A stretch of 64,000 bases of DNA from Agarophyton chilense (Eukaryota; Rhodophyta; Florideophyceae; Gracilariales; Gracilariaceae). Each line of letters begins with the position of its first letter. Within the stretch, counting starts at the first letter, position 1. Positions 1 to 9,552 of the stretch are shown piece after piece. The position numbers and the translations under genes are program-made. Under the pieces are notes generated by a model. That model did no database searches. It was not told where the DNA came from and saw nothing but the letters and a program-made list of their open reading frames with translations. The DNA is taken from positions 1,054,001 to 1,118,000 of the forward strand of contig JARGXX010000115.1 in NCBI GenBank assembly GCA_030374765.1, read 5' to 3'.

Positions 1-433
1 ACAACCTTGTCTCGCCTGGAAGTTCCAATGGGACTCGCAAAAGTAGCCACATGGCTAAAAGATATCGCAGGCATGGAAGAGTGCTTCCGCTCATACACCT
101 TCAGAGAGATGGCTAGCCATCCTTCATCGGACCTGACTGTGTGGGGTCGCCGTCACTTTTTGCGGCTGCTAATCGAAACGACGAGCGCGTCTTGCCGCGT
201 TCCGCCGCTTAATTTCCGATGACTTCATCGGCCGGGTAGACATCGAGTTCTACCGACGTCCGGCGGATGAGCCGTACGTAGCGAGGACGCTACGCGAAAG
301 CTTCCTGAACAGGGTTGAAAGTTGGGCGGACGACCGCCCTCTGGTTCACAAGCTTTGATTGCCTTTCCCGTACCTCTGCGAGGATGATGCGGGGATTCCC
401 TGGCTGACCACTTTCGAGGAAGTCCACAACGGC

Positions 434-1717
434 ATGTGTGCCGAGGAGATTGAGCGCATCCTACGGAATCCGAAAATACTCCGTGTGCTGCCTCCGACGG
501 TCATCCGTGACAACGGAGCCAATTGGGTCCTCAATTCCTGTAGGCGCGATGCGTCAGGCGAATTTGTCGCAAGGGTACTACCTCCGATGGACGCTTGGCT
601 CGACCAAATCATGACGTACACGCCCCATTCTTGGCGACAATTCGAGCGCATGCGCCGACATAAGTACCAGGTTCTGGTAGCCTACCACCAAGTCGAGGTC
701 GACTGCTTCCAGAAAGATGTCATCCACGACATATCATGGCCGTTGCCATCGTGGTGGAAGGAAGTTGAAGTTCCCTACGGGTTCTTCAACGAAATCCCGC
801 CGGTAGTCGTCTACCGTGGCTCATACTTCACCACGTATCCTGGATACCAAACAGTGCTCCGCACTGAATGGGCCTGCTCGGTGGCACGCCATCTCATCTA
901 TGAGGCCCGCGCGGGTCGCTTATGGTGGATCCCTCCACTGGTACGCAAGGACATAAGAGATCTTTATTTCACTGGCGTCGAGCCCGATCTGGCTGATGAC
1001 GAGCGACGCAACGCCGAAGCGGAGAGTCTGGAGACACTACTCGAATTTATCGACAAGACCTGGTGGTTTTCTCTTCCAAAACACGGGGTGTTTCCTGACT
1101 TCCCTCCGACGCCACGCGTCCGAATGTGTGGCCCAATGCGCCCTGCCCACAACGATGGAGCAACTCCGGTGTATCGCGGCTGTGATTGGGTTGTCTTTAA
1201 CCCTATCCTTTGGACTCTGGACATTCCAGAACAATACCTAGTCATCCATGACCAAGGAGGCAACCTCGTTGTGGAGAATCCGCGGGCGGACTTCATCGCT
1301 CCTCTCTCTGTAGGCCGGGTATCTACCTCGTCGAACTCGACGAACTCGGTACTCCTTGCAGAATGGCGATGCCAACAACTAGCGAAGCTAGCCTCCGAAC
1401 CGAAGGATGTCGACATGGTCGACCAACCGTTGGTTAAACGGCCAAAACTTGGATTGGTGTCCGCACCGCCAAGTGAGATTGCAAAAGAGAACTCCGCTGC
1501 GGCTCTACCGGATGCCCTCAAGGCCTACGGGGTGACGAGCCTTGCTCAACTCCAGGCCAGGATGGCCAACAACCCTTCGTCAACGCCGGGACCTGCTGCA
1601 GTAGCCATACCAACTACTTCGACTACGGGGGCTATCCCTGATATCAGCAGCACTGCCGTGCCTGCAGGGCCGTCGACGGCCCCTGGGGACGAACTCTTAG
1701 ATAGTGAGGAGGAATAA
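434..1717 (+). CDS. Antisense open frame at the 3' side of element A
   Basis: A long open frame running opposite to element A, between the end of its pol and its missing 3' LTR. The first ATG of the open part gives about 427 residues. It is rich in Trp, Tyr and Pro in its first 300 residues and ends in a Ser/Thr/Pro/Ala-rich, acidic tail. I recognise no domain. Coding-like sequence continues toward the left window edge, so the preserved part is probably a fragment with about one or two breaks. Some plant Ty3/gypsy lineages (Tat/Ogre-type) carry an extra, sometimes antisense, frame at this place; whether this is the same kind of gene is inference. It could also be a captured host gene or a chance open frame. 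Confidence 0.5.
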   Translation: MCAEEIERILRNPKILRVLPPTVIRDNGANWVLNSCRRDASGEFVARVLPPMDAWLDQIMTYTPHSWRQFERMRRHKYQVLVAYHQVEVDCFQKDVIHDISWPLPSWWKEVEVPYGFFNEIPPVVVYRGSYFTTYPGYQTVLRTEWACSVARHLIYEARAGRLWWIPPLVRKDIRDLYFTGVEPDLADDERRNAEAESLETLLEFIDKTWWFSLPKHGVFPDFPPTPRVRMCGPMRPAHNDGATPVYRGCDWVVFNPILWTLDIPEQYLVIHDQGGNLVVENPRADFIAPLSVGRVSTSSNSTNSVLLAEWRCQQLAKLASEPKDVDMVDQPLVKRPKLGLVSAPPSEIAKENSAAALPDALKAYGVTSLAQLQARMANNPSSTPGPAAVAIPTTSTTGAIPDISSTAVPAGPSTAPGDELLDSEEE

Positions 1718-1904
1718 TCTCAAGTGTAGCTGTCCGAATCTTCTTTTCAAAAAAGAAATGCGTTCCCTTGAACACCTGCTTGCGTCCTTTGCTCTACCAT
1801 TCCAGTAGGTTAGCCATCTAGCGAATGTGTTGGGATTGGGACGGGCTCTGCTCCGGCCGCAATAGCGGGGAGCCCGCACAGGTCCAACAGTTTCAGTGTA
1901 GTGT

Positions 1905-4900
1905 TTACACTTTCGAGTTTGCATCAGCGGGTTCCACTAGGTCATGAGTGGAGCCCTGGTTAGCTCGCAGAAGTATCTCATCCCGGTCGGGGACGCTGAT
2001 CTTCCGTCGTCGGCAGTAGCGAGCCACGAGGTTCCACTGCAGGCCATCAGCTGTGTGGAAGGTGTCTTCCTCTGCTGTATATCCGAGCCACCGAACTTTG
2101 TACTCGCGTTCCTCCGCCGCTCCCTGGGTATGACCCACTATCTTGTCTATGACGCTTTCGTCATCTCCCGCCACCGCGGGCGGCTTTGACGCCCCAATGA
2201 CCACGTGGTCCAAGTTATGACGCTCCTCGAGTCCTTCGTTCTCAATAAGAACCGTGTGGTTTTCCTCGTCACCGCTGATGACCTTGTAAGGTCCAACGAC
2301 CTTTCGTCTCAATTTACGGGAGATCTTCTCACCTGGAACCTCTGGCTCCCTAGGGTCTAAGTGCCTCCGCAGGTACACATGCGTACCGGGTTCCCGCATT
2401 CGCTTCTCAACGACGCGAGCATCGTACCGCTGCTTGTAGCGTTGCTGCGCTTTAGTTAAGGCACCGGTCGCGCGCGACAGCAGTTGACACAGCTGTGTCA
2501 AAAACTGCATCTTAATCTCGCGAGGAGCCTTCCCTTTTAGGGTTCCGAGTCTCTGTAGAGCCAGCGGCTCCGGGGCGTTAGCGAGTACCAACTTGAACGG
2601 GAAATGGCCGGTGCTAGAATGGACTTGTGTATTATATCCAAAGGTCAGCGCATCGCTGTAAAGGTCCCAGTTGTGCTGATGCTCAGCAACATAATGCCTC
2701 AAGGCAGACAACATGGTTCGGTTGAACCTCTCGACTTGACCGTTGGTCTGCGGATGGTACGTGGACGTGAAAAGGTTCTTGATGCCAAGGATTTGGCAAG
2801 CGCTCTGAAAGAACTTCGAGGCGAAGTTAGATCCATTGTCCGACAGGACAGTGACGGGTGGTCCGTAGACAAACACCCAATGGGTGCAGAACGCCCTTGC
2901 AATTGCGAACGCATCGGTGTTCGACAAAGGGATGGTCTTCGTCAACTTTGTGAAGCGGTCACAGATCACCAGCAGGTAACGATTACCTCTACTCGTAGTC
3001 TGAAGTGGCCCCAGGATGTCGATTGCGACACCTTCCAGCGGTGCGGTCGCCGGGAACAGCTTCAATCGGGAGCTTTTTCTCACAAGAGAAATCCTCTCCT
3101 TCACACACGAGTCACACTCGTTGACCAAACGGTACACATCAGCAGCCATGCTTGGCCAGTAATAGCGTCGACGCATCGTGGCGTACATCCTTCGTCCTCC
3201 CGGGTGTCCTGCGACACGGGGGTAATGATGCATATGCATCACGCGCTCCCTTAGCGATTTTGGTGTAAGCACCTGCTCGCTTTGATCTATTCTAGCTTTG
3301 CGGACTAATAGTCCATCATGGTCCGTGTACACACGGCATTTGGGGTCATGGAGAGATCGTTCTCTCATGTCCTCACAGAACGAGTCTGTGGCTTGCTCGG
3401 CGAGCAATTCTTCTAGCGAAACCGCCGTCAGCTCATGTTCTTCAACGTCGAGGGCGGCATCCCAAGGATGCGAGGCATTGCAAAACGTGATGCTCGGGCC
3501 TGTAGCCTCCGGCTCACACACAAAACAGGGTATATCCTCTGAAGGTCTCATAGCGGTCTCACCATCTGTGGGCATGCGCGACAACGCATCGGCCGCTTGG
3601 TTTTCCGAGCCCTTCTTGTAAATGACTTCGTAATCATACTCTGCGAGGCGTAACCTCCATCTAGTTATGCGGCTATTCGCGTCGGAGTCCGACAATCCGA
3701 GAAGCCATCTCAAGGACTGGTGGTCGCTGATCACTGTGAAGTGCGTGCGCTCTAAGTAAGGCCGTAATATGGTCAGCGCCCACACAACTGCGAGACATTC
3801 TCGCTCCGTATTGGAGTATCTCCACTCAGTGGCGGACAAGGTCTGGCTCCAATACCCAACTGGATGACGGATTTCGTTATGAACTTGCGTCAAGAGGCAA
3901 CCAATCTGGCCAGCACTGGCATCGGTCTCCACCGTAAACGGGCGGTCTGCCCTTGGTAGCTTTAACACTGGCGCGTGCGTCAGTGCTTGCTTAAGCATTT
4001 CGAACGCTTCTAACTGCTCAGCTGTGAGCTGCGGCAATCGAGGTGAAACCTCTTTCTTCGTAAGCTCCGTCAGCGGTGCAGCAACTTTCGCGAAATTTCG
4101 CACAAAACGTCGGTAGACGTTGCACATTCCGAGAAAGGATCGAACTTCAGTCTGCGTCGCAGGTGGTCGCGCCTTCTGGAGAGCCTCAAGGTTCTTCGTG
4201 GCAACTTCCAACAGGCCCGGTTTGATTACGTGGCCAAGGTAATCTACTGACCTCCGAAAGAAGTGACACTTCTTCAACTTCAGGGTTAACCCTGCGTTTC
4301 TGAGAACAGTGAGTATCTCGTCCACATGTCGTATGTGTTCGTCCGCATTTTTGGAGAAGATGATGACATCATCAATATACACCAGGCAACATTGCCATTT
4401 GAATCCTGCTAGCAGGATATCCACGATTCTCTGGAACGTTGCTGGGGCGTTGCAAAGCCCGAAGGGCATACGAGTGAACCTATAGGTCCCTGCGTGACAC
4501 GTGAACGTGGTTTTGTCCTGATCTTCAGGCGCGACGGACAGTTGCCAATACCCGCTATTGCAATCTAGCGTGGTAAAGAACTGGGCCTCGCCCAAGCTGT
4601 CAAGACACTCGTCTATGCGGGGTAGGGGATAGGTATCCTTCACGGTAAAGACGGTGAGACGCCTATAATCTACGCAGAAGCGTAGGCTTCCGTCGGGTTT
4701 CGGAACAAAAAGAACTGGGCTTGCCCACTCTGACCTGGCCGGTTCGATGACACCTGCATCAAGCATACGCTTAACTTCGGCCAACTCGTGTTCTCTAATC
4801 TTCGGTCCAGCTCGATAAGGCTGCGAGTGAACAGGGGTTGCCCCTGGCATCAACTTGATCCGATGAGGAGGTCCTCGAATCTCTCCAAGCTTACCGCTCC

Positions 4901-4982
4901 ACATGTCTTCATGCTTACCAAGCATCTTTTTCACGGCACGCTGCATCTTTGGCGAGATCTCCGAGAGATCTATCGAGTCCAA
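1905..4982 (-). CDS. Element A pol: RT, RNase H, integrase, chromodomain
   Basis: About 1025 residues of Ty3/gypsy pol. The reverse transcriptase shows a VDYRRL block, the MPFGLCNAP block and the YIDD catalytic motif. It is followed by RNase H (TDAS, then a DALSRMP end), an integrase zinc finger with an H-x4-H half and a C-x2-C half (near CDSC), and an integrase core (VAIDILGPL, then LSDNGSNF). The last about 60 residues form a chromodomain (YKVRWLGY core), which marks the chromovirus lineage; in that lineage it directs integration to particular chromatin. The element looks whole over this part. Confidence 0.93.
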   Translation of the reverse strand: MDSIDLSEISPKMQRAVKKMLGKHEDMWSGKLGEIRGPPHRIKLMPGATPVHSQPYRAGPKIREHELAEVKRMLDAGVIEPARSEWASPVLFVPKPDGSLRFCVDYRRLTVFTVKDTYPLPRIDECLDSLGEAQFFTTLDCNSGYWQLSVAPEDQDKTTFTCHAGTYRFTRMPFGLCNAPATFQRIVDILLAGFKWQCCLVYIDDVIIFSKNADEHIRHVDEILTVLRNAGLTLKLKKCHFFRRSVDYLGHVIKPGLLEVATKNLEALQKARPPATQTEVRSFLGMCNVYRRFVRNFAKVAAPLTELTKKEVSPRLPQLTAEQLEAFEMLKQALTHAPVLKLPRADRPFTVETDASAGQIGCLLTQVHNEIRHPVGYWSQTLSATEWRYSNTERECLAVVWALTILRPYLERTHFTVISDHQSLRWLLGLSDSDANSRITRWRLRLAEYDYEVIYKKGSENQAADALSRMPTDGETAMRPSEDIPCFVCEPEATGPSITFCNASHPWDAALDVEEHELTAVSLEELLAEQATDSFCEDMRERSLHDPKCRVYTDHDGLLVRKARIDQSEQVLTPKSLRERVMHMHHYPRVAGHPGGRRMYATMRRRYYWPSMAADVYRLVNECDSCVKERISLVRKSSRLKLFPATAPLEGVAIDILGPLQTTSRGNRYLLVICDRFTKLTKTIPLSNTDAFAIARAFCTHWVFVYGPPVTVLSDNGSNFASKFFQSACQILGIKNLFTSTYHPQTNGQVERFNRTMLSALRHYVAEHQHNWDLYSDALTFGYNTQVHSSTGHFPFKLVLANAPEPLALQRLGTLKGKAPREIKMQFLTQLCQLLSRATGALTKAQQRYKQRYDARVVEKRMREPGTHVYLRRHLDPREPEVPGEKISRKLRRKVVGPYKVISGDEENHTVLIENEGLEERHNLDHVVIGASKPPAVAGDDESVIDKIVGHTQGAAEEREYKVRWLGYTAEEDTFHTADGLQWNLVARYCRRRKISVPDRDEILLRANQGSTHDLVEPADANSKV

Positions 4983-5060
4983 GAGGCTCGTTGGAGGCTC
5001 GGTCGTCCGCGACTCTCTAGTGTCACATGCCGGGTGTTGCCTGAGGTTTCCGGATTCCGG

Positions 5061-5792
5061 TTACTCGGGTTGTCGATCGTACAGGATTGCGTAGATGTCT
5101 GACGGGCGCTGCGGAACAGCACGACCAAGGACTTGTCCTTTACAAAGCGTCACTTCGTGACGAGCGAAGTTGGCGACAATAACTCTGAACGGTCTGTTGC
5201 TGCGAACGTTCGCGACGCCATTCGCCAGACGAACGCGATATTTGTCGAAGAGCTTCTCTTCTGGCTGGAGGAAGAAACTTCCTCCATCGGCGCACCTCGC
5301 CAAGACGATGGTTTCAGAGCTAGGAGAAAGGGCTATCTTCCGTGCGACGTGAATACGTCTGCAATGGTAGAAGGGGTCCTTCTTTAGCTTCTTTCCCTCA
5401 CCCTTCGGTGGCCTGCGACGCCAATCAGATGCCGGTCGTCGGTATATCGGAACAGATGAGTAGTTACTCATATATAGGGTCCCCCTCTTAGGGTGGATAG
5501 CGTCAACATGCTTATCGATGAAATCACATCCTAGGATCACGTCTGTACTCAGACGTTCGGCGACCAGGAATGGCACGCGTGCCAGATAATCCGCGATGCG
5601 GACGGTTAGCACGGTGGTGCCGCGTATTTTGAGGGCATGCCCTCCTGCGTCGTTAAGTCCGAGGGACTTCTGAGCGGGTGCCAATGGGGTTATCCTCAAC
5701 CCCGGAACTGCATCCTGGTGGATGAGGTTGGGAGCGGCCCCTGTATCAAATACGGATAAAACCTCCATGGCATCGTCTTTGGTATAGCCCAC
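5061..5792 (-). CDS. Element A aspartic protease region
   Basis: A 243-residue frame between gag and RT. Near its start it carries the retropepsin-type active site DTGAAPN, and later a hydrophobic-Gly stretch (VILGCDFI) typical of retroviral-type proteases; the rest is a basic linker. In Ty3/gypsy elements this enzyme matures the Gag and Pol products. It lies on the same strand as gag and pol, in the usual order. Confidence 0.85.
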   Translation of the reverse strand: MGYTKDDAMEVLSVFDTGAAPNLIHQDAVPGLRITPLAPAQKSLGLNDAGGHALKIRGTTVLTVRIADYLARVPFLVAERLSTDVILGCDFIDKHVDAIHPKRGTLYMSNYSSVPIYRRPASDWRRRPPKGEGKKLKKDPFYHCRRIHVARKIALSPSSETIVLARCADGGSFFLQPEEKLFDKYRVRLANGVANVRSNRPFRVIVANFARHEVTLCKGQVLGRAVPQRPSDIYAILYDRQPE

Positions 5793-5947
5793 ACGGGCTA
5801 CAACTTTGTAGTTGAAGCGTCCTATTTTGAGGACGGGGTCCTGTTGCGGCGTAACAACTTCCGCACACTTGTCTAATAGACACTTGGTAACGATTTCGTC
5901 ACCTTCGTCTCTGATATCCGGAGTCTTAGAAGAGGAGACTTGAGCCT

Positions 5948-8266
5948 CTAAGTCCGGGGGACGTTTCCCTGAGTATGGGGCTCAGCGTTGTCCTTGCGAA
6001 GGACCTGGGGTTGCGCGGACACCGCGCTAGGTCGTAGGGCCTGGTATCCTCTTCGTGGAGGCGTGAGTCCTGCCACGTAATAGACCATCGCCGGCATCCT
6101 TGCCGCTATCTCTGGAGAGGCCTCCATTATACGCTGTCGAGCCTGCGCTCGCATGGCCGGAGTGATCTCCTCACAATCAGCGACCACGTGGTCGGGATTG
6201 GCGCACAAGTAACAAGCTCCGTAAGCTTCGCGTCGCGGCGCATGCTGGCTCCGCTGGAGCCTTCGATCAACCCACCCAACGCGCTTGGGCTGCGCCCACT
6301 CCTCCATACGGGTGTTATAGTTTGACACTACCGGAAGCGCGGGGTCACTCTGTCCCAACGGGTCAGATTGCAGAAGGGTTTCCGCCTCTGTTGTGCTACA
6401 GCTGTAGCTTGGGTCCGTAGGCGGACCCTCTACATCGGTGCCGATATGCAGTATGGCGTCGTCGCCAAGATTAAGGCCTGTCAGGGCCGTATCGGTGGAA
6501 AGGGTCGTACCCTCCAGTGACATCACCGGTGCCTTAGCCTGATACGGCTTAACATTCAACGGATGCCTGAGCGGCCGCGTCAGCCTTGACGTATGTCCAT
6601 GAGACATAGCCAGTTCAACCACAGCGTCCAAGGTCGTAAATCGATCGCGGTGGAGCTGGCGGTCTCGTGTCACACACGAAGCGACGCTGGGCAAGAGCCC
6701 TTCGATAAAGGAAGCAATTTGTTCTTCCTGTGAATAAACCCCACCAAGTCTCGAGAACTTCAGGCGGACACGCTGTCCGAAAGACTGCTCAGTCTCACCA
6801 GCCCTCTGGCGTAGTAATCGGAGATCACGTACTAGATCCTGGATATACTCATCCTTCGCGTAGCTGCGTAGCAGCCATTGGATAGCCTCTGGCCATGACT
6901 TGATTCCCGTGGAGGAATCGTCAATCGCGTCCACGTGCAAAGCACTGTCGTACGCTATACGGGCATTGCCCGTCAGGAAGTACGGGAGTACTAACTTTGC
7001 CATACCTTCGGAGATTCCGTTGTTATTGGCCTCGCGTTTGAAAGCGGCTAAAAAGGTCAGGACTGACATAGGATCTGCTCCGTCGAACCGACGGTTCGCC
7101 ATGGTGGTATTGAACCGCTTGACCATAGAAGCGACACGTCGCTTAACTTTCGAGCTCTCGCCCGTTGCTCGATTATCTAACCGATATGTCTTGTACGACA
7201 AGGCTTTCTTGAAGCGTCTATTAGCAGGGTTAATCTCTGCGAGATTATGCTTCCGCAAGTCCGCACCCGACTCTGAGCTCGAGGATGATGTATCATCCGT
7301 GGACGAAGATTCCGAACCGGATTTGCGCTTCACCTTAGAGCGTTTGCGCTCTTGCTTGGCTTTGGAAGCCCTGGGCTTGTGTGAGGGAACCTCACCTTCT
7401 GATGGAGAAGTACCATGCTTCATAAGGAATGCCACCTGGCCTTGCAGGGCAGCTCGTTGGAACTCTAGGTCCTCAACCTTCTTGTCCAGTTTGACAATTC
7501 GAGTCTCCAGGCCCTGGAGCTCCTGTCCATTAGAAGTGACACCTCCTCGTTGTGTGGCATGCAACACCTGGCGGGGGATCTCGACCGCAAGAAAAGATTG
7601 AAGGCGTTGTTGCAGCGCAGCTTGCACTTCACCTACAACCTTTACAGTTTGTTCGGCGAGTCGAGCTTCGAGGGATTCCCTCCAACTCCGCTCAGCCTCG
7701 TTAACCTGCTGGGTCACGAGACTGGGCACGAGGTCTACGACCTCGGCAACGACGAGCTGTCGAACTTGCACCGGTACTACGTCCATCGGAAGTCTTGGGG
7801 TTGGAGTTTCATCCACGTTGATGGGAATTCCTCCCGTGGGTGGGGCATGGAGACCTTTTTCAGGGGGAAACACCTTACTGGGACGAACAGTATCAGTCGT
7901 CGTAGACTGTTTCGCTGGGGGGTCCAGCCTCGGTAAGGGAAGGGGAGTGAACTCCACCCTAGGCGAGGTAGCAAGAGCTACCGATGGTGTGTTCACTGGC
8001 ACACTAGGACCTGCGGGTCCAGAGGAAGAAGGTTCTTCCACGACTGGGGAGGGTGAGGAGGCAGCATCTCTCGCAGTCGCTGACTGCGCCTCCCCGGGCG
8101 TCGGGCCATGGGCTAATTGGGCAACTCGGAAAAGTTTCGGGGGTTTGCTTCCACTGAGTGCTGAGGCGTTGTTCTTTGTAGAACTAGCCTCTCGACCACT
8201 GCCCGAAACGGACTGATTGTCGTTTGAAGTCGAACGCCTGAAGGAAGCACCTGATCGGGTGCTCAT
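5948..8266 (-). CDS. Element A gag
   Basis: A 772-residue frame starting with an ATG. It has a Ser/Pro-rich first third, a predicted coiled-coil near residues 180-290, a basic Lys/Arg/Ser tract, the retrotransposon Gag helical core (around residues 400-560) and one zinc knuckle of the form C-x2-C-x4-H-x4-C near the end (CYLCANPDH). It builds the particle in this family. The helical core is a distant relative of that in elements B and C. It looks whole. Confidence 0.88.
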   Translation of the reverse strand: MSTRSGASFRRSTSNDNQSVSGSGREASSTKNNASALSGSKPPKLFRVAQLAHGPTPGEAQSATARDAASSPSPVVEEPSSSGPAGPSVPVNTPSVALATSPRVEFTPLPLPRLDPPAKQSTTTDTVRPSKVFPPEKGLHAPPTGGIPINVDETPTPRLPMDVVPVQVRQLVVAEVVDLVPSLVTQQVNEAERSWRESLEARLAEQTVKVVGEVQAALQQRLQSFLAVEIPRQVLHATQRGGVTSNGQELQGLETRIVKLDKKVEDLEFQRAALQGQVAFLMKHGTSPSEGEVPSHKPRASKAKQERKRSKVKRKSGSESSSTDDTSSSSSESGADLRKHNLAEINPANRRFKKALSYKTYRLDNRATGESSKVKRRVASMVKRFNTTMANRRFDGADPMSVLTFLAAFKREANNNGISEGMAKLVLPYFLTGNARIAYDSALHVDAIDDSSTGIKSWPEAIQWLLRSYAKDEYIQDLVRDLRLLRQRAGETEQSFGQRVRLKFSRLGGVYSQEEQIASFIEGLLPSVASCVTRDRQLHRDRFTTLDAVVELAMSHGHTSRLTRPLRHPLNVKPYQAKAPVMSLEGTTLSTDTALTGLNLGDDAILHIGTDVEGPPTDPSYSCSTTEAETLLQSDPLGQSDPALPVVSNYNTRMEEWAQPKRVGWVDRRLQRSQHAPRREAYGACYLCANPDHVVADCEEITPAMRAQARQRIMEASPEIAARMPAMVYYVAGLTPPRRGYQALRPSAVSAQPQVLRKDNAEPHTQGNVPRT

Positions 8267-8348
8267 GACTGGGTCCGGGTGACGACCTGGGCAAAAAGAC
8301 GAGTATCTCCTTGAATTTGAAGAAGTGAGACTGCGTAGTCTCTTGTGT

Positions 8349-8366
8349 TTCTAAGTCGGGAGACCA
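8349..8366 (-). other. Primer-binding site of element A
   Basis: On the minus strand it reads TGGTCTCCCGACTTAGAA, four bases inside the LTR edge. It begins with the TGG expected for pairing with a tRNA CCA end. The same 18 bases lie next to the LTR of element C (61938-61955) and a diverged version lies next to that of element B, so the site is shared by the family. I cannot name the primer tRNA. Confidence 0.7.
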
Positions 8367-8370
8367 GAAA

Positions 8371-9552
8371 TGTAACGCAATGCGCTACTCGGGAGAGCAG
8401 CTGCGGGCGGCGAGAGCTACACACAGGCAGAGCCTGGAAAGCCGGGGTCGGCTATCTGGCCTTAGAGTCCGCAACGACTCAAGAGAGACGTCGTCGCCAG
8501 GCGAGGAGTGTCTACTAGGCACAGACTCCTATCGTTCCACAGGAGCCCTTGGCGTCCGGAAGACGTGCTCGGAGTGGTGTCGATCCGACACGAACCGAAG
8601 TGATTGGCCTGGATATACGCCTCGTATGACGAGTAGCCGGGGCGAGCCCCGGGATTGTACCAGAGCCCAGACGAGCGCTACGACCCTAACGTCAGCAACG
8701 GCGCACCAACCACTTCACCCAACGGGTGGCGATAGCAAAGCAGGGCAAGCCCTGAGATTGTACCAGCGCTCAGACGAGAGCGTCTGCTTGGCTATGCCGA
8801 CTGGCGCCACAAAGTGGTAATCACTCACACCCAACGGGTGACGATAGAAAAGCAGGGCAAGCCCTGGGATTGAACCAGCGCCCAGACGAATGCGCCTGCC
8901 TGGCTTTACCAGCTGCACCTGGAAGTGATACTCACTTATCCGAGGCTCCCGATCCACACCTCGGTATCCAGCGGATACGGGTCTACAATCTGCTCGGGCA
9001 GTAGAACTGCCAGCGGTCCAATAGACCGAGCGAAAGTGCAATGCGCCACGCGGCGACCGATGGCCGTGAGGGCAAGGACTGGACGGGGAATACTCGATAG
9101 GCTAAAACGAGAGAGGTACCTCTGCAGCAGTTGATCAGAATGTTGCCTGTCTTGTCGGCGTCGACTGGGAACGAAGGTCTGATAACCCTATAGTCTCAAG
9201 ACAAGAACTAGTAGTTCGGAGGGCCCCCCCCCTCCACCTCTGGACTTTACTTCGGTCTAGCCCCCGGCGACCCGGCGCTCAAGTACCGCCGGCCGCTTAG
9301 CAGTTAGCCATTACGATAGATTACAACTAATAAATACAGTTAAAAATTACAAGGCAGCAGTGCAGAGCACTGTATGGTGCCAACCACACGAACTAGCTGC
9401 CGGCCATTGCCACACGTATGACACCTAGCGCCATGCACGGTATTCCATCCTGGCAGTATGCCAGCTATTACGGCGTCGCCACTGCTTAGTGTAAGGAGGT
9501 CGGAGGAGGGTGGCTACTTGTCCTCAATAAGGGCCCGGCGCGTTGCGTCACA
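8371..9552 (-). repeat. LTR of element A (5' LTR)
   Basis: A 1182-bp LTR. Read on the plus strand it starts TGTAACGCAATGCG and ends CGCGTTGCGTCACA; these ends are near-perfect inverted repeats (12 of 14 positions) with TG...CA termini. An A/T-rich promoter-like island lies at about 9305-9350. The left edge abuts the primer-binding site and the right edge abuts interrupted gag sequence of element B. It contains three tandem hairpin units (8638-8945). Confidence 0.82.
8638..8945 (-). repeat. Three tandem tRNA-like hairpin units inside the LTR
   Basis: Three diverged units, spaced about 103 and 112 bp, each with a short palindrome followed by an ATTG(A/T)ACC block. The palindromes are CCGGGGCGAGCCCCGG in the first unit and CAGGGCAAGCCCTG in the second and third; both arms change together, so pairing is kept. 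On the minus strand the third unit reads GGTTCAATCCC, a good match to the tRNA B box, with an A-box-like AGCTGGTAAAGCC about 50 bp upstream. This may be a tRNA-derived insertion or a structured part of the LTR transcript. Confidence 0.5.

Larger units (their letters stand above)
1..9552 (-). mobile_element. Ty3/gypsy chromovirus, element A (left end outside window)
   Basis: A chromodomain-bearing Ty3/gypsy (Metaviridae-type) LTR retrotransposon on the minus strand. In its own direction it has a 5' LTR (8371-9552), primer-binding site (8349-8366), gag (5948-8266), protease (5061-5792), RT-RNase H-integrase-chromodomain (1905-4982), then about 1.9 kb holding an antisense reading frame. No second LTR is seen, so the 3' end lies beyond base 1. 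The gag and pol frames are long and open, so it looks largely whole and recent; only the antisense region seems broken, with about one or two breaks. LTR divergence cannot be measured because only one LTR is present. It sits inside the gag of element B. Confidence 0.9.
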
